Assembly: GCA_026770585.1 (NCBI GenBank)
Contig: MU646325.1
Span: 477,479-488,852 of the forward strand
Length of the DNA: 11,374 nucleotides
Direction: 5' to 3'
DNA from: Baffinella frigidus
Lineage: Eukaryota; Cryptophyceae; Cryptomonadales; Baffinellaceae
Both the position numbers and the translations under genes were made by a program. The number at the start of each line of letters is the position of its first letter. The first letter of the stretch is position 1. Below the pieces are notes generated by a model that saw only the letters and a program-made list of their open reading frames with translations, was not told the DNA's origin and made no database searches. Of this stretch, positions 7,019 through 11,374 are shown piece by piece.

Positions 7019-7153
7019 CTCTGCCTCAGTCGGGTTGCCTGACTACTCTCAAGTTGGTATGCTGGGGCTTTGGTAGAAATCCTTCAACTGTGGAGAGAAA
7101 ATGAGCCTGGTCTCGCCAAATTGATGAGACCAAATAGACTGAGACAGAGCTAG
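7019..7153. mobile_element. MITE family 1, copy b
   Basis: CTCTGCCTCAGT at 7019-7030 is matched at the right end by GACTGAGACAGAGCTAG ending at 7153. The interior differs from the other copies, but ends and length (135 bp) agree. It lies downstream of the last gene 4 exon seen. Confidence 0.65.
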
Positions 7154-7203
7154 GCGTTCGCTCATCCTTCCTGGGGCGGGAAGGAGATGGACAGCTCGTT
7201 GGG

Positions 7204-7326
7204 TACAGGGGTACCTCGCTCATAAGAAAGCGCCCCCCCCCCCCAGGACCACCATAGGGCCCTAGGAATCGCCCTACTGTAGGGTCCTAGCAGGGGACGC
7301 TTTCTTATGAGCGAGGTACCCCTGTA
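7204..7326. mobile_element. MITE family 2, copy 2
   Basis: The ends are TACAGGGGTACCTCGCTCAT and its reverse complement, with GAAAGCG continuing the left arm and GACGCTTTC the right arm. It is 123 bp with C-run instability near 7231-7244. It lies just downstream of the gene 4 exon 7449-7354. Confidence 0.8.
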
Positions 7327-7353
7327 CTGGGGGGGGGGGGCTGGGGAACGCAC

Positions 7354-8430
7354 GTCCTCGATCTCCTTCTCGCACTTGGACTTATCCCCGCCATTCTCCG
7401 TGATGCACTTTTGCAGCTCCTCGACCGAGCACGACACGGCCGTCGACAGCTGCCGTCAACGCAAAAGTCAATTACTGGTAGGATTTATTGACGCGTCTCC
7501 GAAAGTGGCCGATTCATGGTACAAATCTTAGAAAGACGTGGGTGCTCCTTCTCGCACTTGGACGTGTCGCCGCCATTGGCTTTGATATGCGCGTTTGCAG
7601 CTCCTCGACCGAGCACGATAGCTGCCGTGGGTTTAGGTTTTACGGTTGACGTTTGACGGTTTACGGTTTACGGTTTACGGTCGACGGTTTACGGTTGACG
7701 GTCGGCGGTTGACGGTTTACAGTTCAAGGCTTACTGTTTACGGTTTAGGGTGTAGGGCTTAGGGTTTAGGGTTTAGGGTTTACTAGCTCTGCCCCAGTTA
7801 ATCTCTGCTCCTCATGAAATAAATTTAGATGCCCTTTGTCCTGGAGAGTTTGGACGGAGCCCCGATCTAAATGCATTGAATAAATCGCGGGCATGCCAGG
7901 TAAAATCGCCAATGTTGGCTTAGATTTTCCTTATTTTTATTGAGTTTTTGAGATTGAATGAGGAGCCCAGATTAACTGGGGCAGAGCTAGATTTAGGGTG
8001 TGCACGCGGATACCACTGTGGGTCACCCTTTAGCCGGTCGTGTTGAGTTTCTTTGCACCGGAAGGTTTGATGCCTGAAACAGGGCCATCCTGTGGATAAG
8101 TTCCAGTGCCCGCCTATAGTGGGAGTTGGGAAACCCTGTACGACCTAAAGCGATTTCGTTTCGGGTTGAAAATAACCCTGTTGGGGAGGATCAAGCTGTC
8201 GGCACAGATGGTGCTCTGCGACAGCTAGTGGTTGGTGCCGGGATGCAGCTAGTGGGGTGTTATATCGGCTGGGATGTATGGGCTCCGAGAGAGACCTGGA
8301 ACCCCCCCTCGTCCTCTGGCGCCGCCGCGGCAGCGTCCCCCCTTGGCGAGCTGCCCCCCCCAATCACCTTCTCATTCAGCCACTCCATTGGCCCGTCCTG
8401 CTCATCATCACGCCCTAGCTCGTCAGACCG
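7354..8430 (-). CDS. Gene 4: small Cys-containing, possibly CHCH-like protein; two exons seen, both ends unresolved
   Basis: Two exons are supported on the minus strand. 8430-8296 (45 codons; acceptor AACGCAG, donor GTCTCT) reads RSDELGRDDEQDGPMEWLNE and continues with a Gly/Ala linker to EDEGGFQ. 7449-7354 (32 codons; acceptor CGGCAG, donor GTGCGT) reads LSTAVSCSVEELQKCITENG and then GDKSKCEKEIED. Both are phase 0, so they join in frame. The KCITENGGDKSKCEKE stretch resembles small mitochondrial twin-cysteine (CHCH-type) proteins. However, the cysteine spacing here is ten residues, not nine, and a second cysteine pair is not seen, so the family is tentative. The intron holds telomere-like repeat whose C-rich strand is sense, which independently supports the strand. 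I could not find a convincing first exon (expected 8446-8765) or last exon (below 7204). Confidence 0.45.
7546..7628 (-). pseudogene. Frameshifted copy of the gene 4 Cys exon
   Basis: The stretch aligns to 7366-7456: CGGCAG acceptor, then TCGTGCTCGGTCGAGGAGCT, then TGGCGGCGA..GTCCAAGTGCGAGAAGGA. It lacks about 12 bases after the acceptor and has a net two-base insertion in the middle (AAACGCGCATATCAAAGCC). The KC codons are lost and the frame breaks. It lies upstream of the intact exon in gene 4's direction. Confidence 0.75.
7629..7782. repeat. Variant telomere-like array (GGTTTAC / GGTTGAC)
   Basis: Heptamers GGTTTAC and GGTTGAC grade into GGGTTTA toward 7782. MITE family 1 copy c sits at its right edge, and ATTTAGGGTGTG resumes at 7991. 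It is inside the predicted gene 4 intron. Confidence 0.85.
7783..7990. mobile_element. MITE family 1, copy c, inserted in a telomere-like array
   Basis: CTAGCTCTGCCCCAGTTAAT at the left is matched by ATTAACTGGGGCAGAGCTAG at the right, a near-perfect 20-bp inverted repeat, and similarity continues inward (CTCCTCAT against ATGAGGAG). At 208 bp it is the longest copy. Telomere-like repeat on both sides dates the insertion after the array formed. Confidence 0.85.
7991..8295. other. Predicted gene 4 intron remainder; no feature recognised
   Basis: After a last telomere-like scrap (to about 8000) the sequence is unique and not repetitive. A 106-codon plus-strand open frame (8126-8446) crosses it, but its translation is low in coding character and antisense to the better-supported gene 4 exon. 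Confidence 0.4.
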
Positions 8431-8765
8431 CTGCGTTGGACGCTAAGCCTCGAGGGCCTGCGGCAGCTGCCTGAATTTAGCAAGGTGCGTCGTTCAGAGC
8501 CCATCCAGCTGAGATCCAGTCCTACCGCCGGGTGCCCACACAGAGAAAGATGCGCTTTCGCAGGGTGGCTCGGCGGGTCATGCGGCACCTGCTAGCACCG
8601 CTGGCGGTGTGTTCCCTCTCCTCCGTGGGGAAGGGGAACGATCCTCGCCTTCAGCCTTCCGAAAAAATTGACCACGGTCAAATTTCGCGAAAAAAAACTC
8701 GTGGGCAGAGTTTCCGAAGGGTACGGGCTGAGAAAGGAGAGGGAGAGGAGAAACCAACCGCAACG
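8431..8765. promoter_or_regulatory. Probable divergent promoter / 5' region of genes 3 and 4
   Basis: This lies between the 5'-most gene 4 exon seen and the gene 3 start codon. It probably contains the missing gene 4 first exon on the minus strand; one candidate is the ATG at about 8582, giving MTRRATLRKRIF, but its phase does not fit the next exon. An AT-rich patch with an A run lies at about 8660-8698. No core promoter element can be named. Confidence 0.35.
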
Positions 8766-10588
8766 ATGAACAACCCTATGTACAACGCGATCCTCAAGTG
8801 GTCCATCGCCCAGACCGACACGTCTGACGCCAACCGGACGCCTCCGGCGCCGATGGATCCCGAAAAGAAGGCCTTCCTTGACAAGGTGGGTTTCATCTGC
8901 AGCTGCGTTCCAAGAGGATATGCGCTGGTTCGTGGAGTGCGCTGTCAGCAGGGCCAGCGGGTGGTTGCCGTGGGGTTTCTTGACCGGAGCCAACTCTGCG
9001 CTATTTCTCCTTTGCCAGGCCCTGATGACTCCACAGGCCGCTTCAAAGCCGGACAAACGGTAGATCCGCGCGTAGACTCAACGAACCACAAAACCCTACC
9101 CTCAACCCTCATCCCGCAACCCTCACCCATCAGCCCCTCAGCCCTAAACCCTAGGCCCTACACCCTAAGCCCTAAGCCCTCATCTATCCCGGATCCGCTC
9201 ATTCCGTAGTTGATGGCGGTGGAGTCGACGCTGTCCCATATCCAGTCATTATACGCCCGGGTCCGCAGGTGATGGCAGATATGATGGAGGACGAGGGCAA
9301 GACCATGCGGGAGCTCATCGAGCAGATGCAGGGGCCTGAGGAGAACCTCCTCGACGTCGAGCGGAAGGAGGAGGTCACACCCACTCACGGAGGCGCTTGG
9401 GCGTTAGGGTGAATGCGCTACAGAAAGGCTGCGTCTGAGCAGGATCTCGAGAGAGGACGTGCGCACTCAACACTTTGAAGGGGGACAGGGGCAGTTAGGT
9501 CTGCATGGGGTGCGGTGCCCCGTGCCCTGCGGCGTCACCTCTAGGCGAGGCTGAACGAACATACGTCTGCGCCTGAAAGTGGAGAGCATAGGACCAAAGG
9601 GAAGAAGGATCGGAGCCACAACAGGAGAAGGATCGGAGCCCAATTTGTAGCATCCCACGACTGTTTTCTCGCCATGCAGGTTTTGTACCGGGACGGTAAC
9701 TCAACCGGGCAGGCTCAGTGCCGGGGAAACCTCTCGACTCCTCACCAATCGCAGGAGACTCTCGAAACCTTGCTCTGCCTGGGTAAAACTGGGCCCTCCA
9801 TGAAATACATGTAGAGCAGGAAATCTGGTACAAAAGGGCAACTAAAGTACATTTATGGCGAGCCCAGTTTTACTAAGGCAGAGCTAGAAAATGCAAACCA
9901 TTCATAATCGGATTTTGCAGGCGATTACCAATCGCTTCGGATCGCGCGCTCGGCTTCATTCCGCGCTGTAACGCCCACCATTCCCCGGTTTTATTTATAT
10001 CCAATAAATTTCATCGATGGGGCAGGCGATGGAGGACCTGCTAGACAGGATCGACAAAATCGACAATGCCATTCCCCCTCGTCGCCCCTCTCTTATATCC
10101 ACCCACCGAGCGCGTGGGCCTGCCTGAGGGGCGGTGCTCAGTACCGGGGAAGCCTCAGTACCGGGGGGGGGATTTGCCTCACCAATTGCTTCGGATGGCT
10201 TATTCCGCGCTGTAACGCCCATTATTTCCCGGGTTTATTTATATCCAATGAATTTGATCGGTGGGGCAGGAAATGGAGGACCTGCTAGAAAGGATCGTGG
10301 GGGGGTATGTTATTTTGCACCGTGACGGTAACTCAACTGATCAGGCTCAGTACCTGGGAAACCTCCGCCTCCTCACCAATCGCGGGAGACTCTCGAAGTG
10401 AAGGAAGAGTATTCGGATGGCGCCGTCTGGATGGATTTCGCCCTGTTAACACCCAGGATTTCGCGACTATTGGCTGTACAATAGATTTCATCATTTGTAT
10501 GGAGCAGGCGATGGAAGACCTGCTAGACAGGATCGACAAGATCGACAATGCCATCAACCTCCATGCCCTCAAAGGCCTCGTCCCTGCC
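8766..10588 (+). CDS. FES1: Gene 3: Fes1/HSPBP1-type Hsp70 nucleotide exchange factor, N-terminal domain; 3' end outside window
   Basis: Three exons join in phase 0: 8766-8885, 9269-9373 and 10508-10588, giving 102 residues before the gene runs off the window. The protein begins MNNPMYNAILKWSIAQTD, matching the LLKWS start typical of Fes1-family proteins. It continues with PMDPEKKAFLDKVMADMMED, then LLDVERKEEAMEDLLDRI and the family hallmark DKIDNAINLHALKGLVPA, equivalent to the IDNANDLxxLGGLxPLL region where armadillo repeats begin. Fes1/HSPBP1 proteins bind the Hsp70 ATPase domain and speed ADP release. There is no signal peptide, so a cytosolic form is more likely than an ER Sil1 type. The armadillo repeats should follow beyond the right edge. 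I start at ATG 8766 because the frame upstream (from 8532) has no family similarity. The exon 2 donor GTCACA is weak. Introns contain decayed copies of exon 3. Confidence 0.75.
9085..9185. repeat. CCCTAAA/CCCTCAA array in gene 3 intron 1
   Basis: Short imperfect heptamers ACCCTCA, CCCTAAA and CCCTAGG lie upstream of the exon 2 acceptor (CCGCAG at 9268). The sense strand is C-rich. Confidence 0.75.
9769..9887. mobile_element. MITE family 1, copy d (gene 3 intron 2)
   Basis: CTCTGCCTGGGTAAAACTGG at the left is matched by CCAGTTTTACTAAGGCAGAG at the right, then CTAG. It lies directly after the 9681-9766 duplicated block. The block's second copy (10313-10397) has no such element, so the insertion followed the duplication or was lost from one copy. 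Confidence 0.8.
10026..10072 (+). pseudogene. Decayed upstream copy of gene 3 exon 3
   Basis: After an intact GGGGCAG acceptor it reads AMEDLLDRIDKIDNAI, almost identical to exon 3, then diverges (CCCCCTCGTCGCC) without a donor. The LHALKGLVPA part is missing. Confidence 0.8.
10270..10297 (+). pseudogene. Shorter decayed copy of gene 3 exon 3
   Basis: A GGGGCAG acceptor is followed by EMEDLLERI, then GTGGGGGG, which breaks off the match. It is the end of the second segmental duplicate in intron 2. Confidence 0.75.
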
Positions 10589-11374
10589 GTACGTCCCTTC
10601 CGAACCCGAAATCCGAATCCTTCAACCCGAAACCCGAAAAACAAAACACGAAACACGAAACCCCATCTGCTCACCCCGGCCGTGCGTCCTCCCGAATCCT
10701 GAATCCCGAAACCCGAATCCCGAATCCCGAATCCCGAAACAACCAGAATCCCAGAACCCGAAACCTGAAACCTGGAACCCGAACACCGAAGGACCTCAAC
10801 GGCCTCGCCCCCGCCGTGCGTCCCCTCCCGAACCCCGAATCCCGAAAACTGAGACCCGAAACCCGGAACCCGGATCCCGAAACACCATCAGCTCATCCCC
10901 GCCGTGCGTCCCCTCCCGAATCTCGAATCCCGAATCCCGAATCCCAGAACCCGGAACCCGAATCCCGAAACCCGAAACCGACCGGAACCTCGGAACCCGA
11001 AACCCGAAAACTGGAACCCAAAAACCGAAGGCCCCTCAACGGCCTCATTCCCGCCGTGCACCCCCTCCCGAATCCCTAGCTCTGCCTCAGTTAATCTGGG
11101 CCCCTCATTAAATACATGACGATGCTCTTTGCACTGGAGCGTGTGTACGGAGTCCTGGTCTAAATTTATTTACTGGGGAGCTCAGATTGACTGAGGCAGA
11201 GCTAGAAACCCGGAACCCGGAACCCGAGTCCGAAAACCCGGAACTGACCGGAATCCCGGAACCCGAAAGCCGGAACCCGAAACCCGAAACCCGAAATACG
11301 AAATACGAAGTACGAAACCCGGAACCCGAAATACGAAACCCGAAACCCCATCAGCTCACCATGCTGACGGGGGG
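10589..11374. repeat. CCCGAAA minisatellite with embedded copies of the exon 3 end (gene 3 intron 3)
   Basis: The array consists of CCCGAAA, CCCGAAT and CCCGGAA units. At intervals it carries CTCAACGGCCTC..CCCGCC|GTGC blocks (about 10795 and 11035) alternating with CATCAGCTCA..CCCGCC|GTGCGT-type blocks (about 10663, 10886 and a decayed one at 11349). The first type copies the end of exon 3 and its donor (10568-10603). The higher-order period is about 225-240 bp. Confidence 0.8.
11076..11205. mobile_element. MITE family 1, copy e (gene 3 intron 3)
   Basis: CTAGCTCTGCCTCAGTTAAT at the left is matched by the reverse complement of TTGACTGAGGCAGAGCTAG at the right, with similarity continuing to about 30 bp. 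At 130 bp it interrupts the CCCGAAA array. It is the cleanest copy together with copy c. Confidence 0.85.

Larger units (their letters stand above)
9681..10397. repeat. Segmental duplication within gene 3 intron 2
   Basis: 9681-9766 and 10313-10397 are near-identical (TTTTGxACCGxGACGGTAAC at the start, GGAGACTCTCGAA at the end). 9929-10072 and 10181-10297 form a second matched pair (CATTCCGCGCTGTAACGCCC, then TTTATTTATATCCAAT), each ending in a piece of exon 3 after a GGGGCAG acceptor. A third, weaker copy of that upstream stretch precedes the real exon 3 (10470-10507). The intron is thus built of repeated acceptor-plus-exon units. Confidence 0.8.

Noticed and set aside
8126-8446. 106-codon plus-strand frame
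   Set aside because: It has low coding character and is antisense to a minus exon (8430-8296) with acceptor, donor and matching array orientation. The minus model is itself only moderate, so this is not fully excluded.
8532-8765. N-terminal extension of the Fes1-like protein from the ATG at 8532
   Set aside because: The extra 78 residues are basic, unlike the family, and cover the likely promoter/5' UTR. Family proteins begin shortly before the LLKWS motif.
10333-11119. Proline/arginine-rich frames over the right end (up to 194 codons)
   Set aside because: They are translations of the CCCGAAA array; the conserved exon stops at a donor at 10589.
10589-11374. CRISPR array
   Set aside because: The repeats are short heptamers and irregular blocks without constant repeat and unique spacer structure, in a eukaryotic intron.

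Overview
The window looks like nuclear DNA of an intron-rich, GC-rich single-celled eukaryote, most likely an alga. Coding stretches are GC-rich and split into short exons with GT..AG boundaries. Long introns and spacers are filled with degenerate plant-type telomere-like repeats (TTTAGGG / CCCTAAA and variants such as CCCGAAA, TAAACCA, TTTACGG). No bacterial operon, rRNA or intact tRNA gene is visible. The lineage cannot be fixed from the sequence; green algae, haptophytes and cryptophytes are all compatible.

I rebuilt four genes from phase-consistent exons, arranged as two divergent pairs. Pair 1: gene 1 on the minus strand (2347 down to 219, running off the left edge) encodes an unrecognised, probably helical protein. 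Gene 2 on the plus strand (2680-5437) has seven exons that join in frame into a complete 245-residue acidic coiled-coil protein. They share a 332-bp AT-rich spacer holding a 24-bp direct repeat. Pair 2: gene 4 on the minus strand (exons seen at 8430-8296 and 7449-7354) encodes a small cysteine-containing protein and is only partly resolved. Gene 3 on the plus strand (8766 to beyond the right edge) encodes the N-terminal domain of a Fes1/HSPBP1-type Hsp70 nucleotide exchange factor, the one confident functional call.

The region 5438-7350 between genes 2 and 4 is packed with short repeats. These are three families of small inverted-repeat elements (MITE-like), a cluster of tRNA-derived SINE-like units, and AC, AG and CTT microsatellites. 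The main MITE family (ends CTAGCTCTGCCTCAGT) has five copies spread over introns and spacers of the window.

The most unusual feature is shared by all four genes. Fragments of exons, usually an exon end with its splice junction, are repeated inside the neighbouring introns and embedded in telomere-like arrays. In gene 1 the junction CCGCAG|GTCC occurs four times, serving as a donor at one end of an intron, an acceptor at the other, and twice in between. Gene 2 exon 6 has two decayed downstream copies. Gene 3 exon 3 has two decayed upstream copies, and its 3' end is scattered through a minisatellite downstream. The gene 4 exon has a frameshifted upstream copy. In addition, the telomere-like arrays are oriented so that the C-rich strand is the sense strand in every gene, whichever strand the gene is on. 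Together these suggest introns made or expanded by tandem duplication of exon junctions, filled with strand-biased telomere-like repeat.
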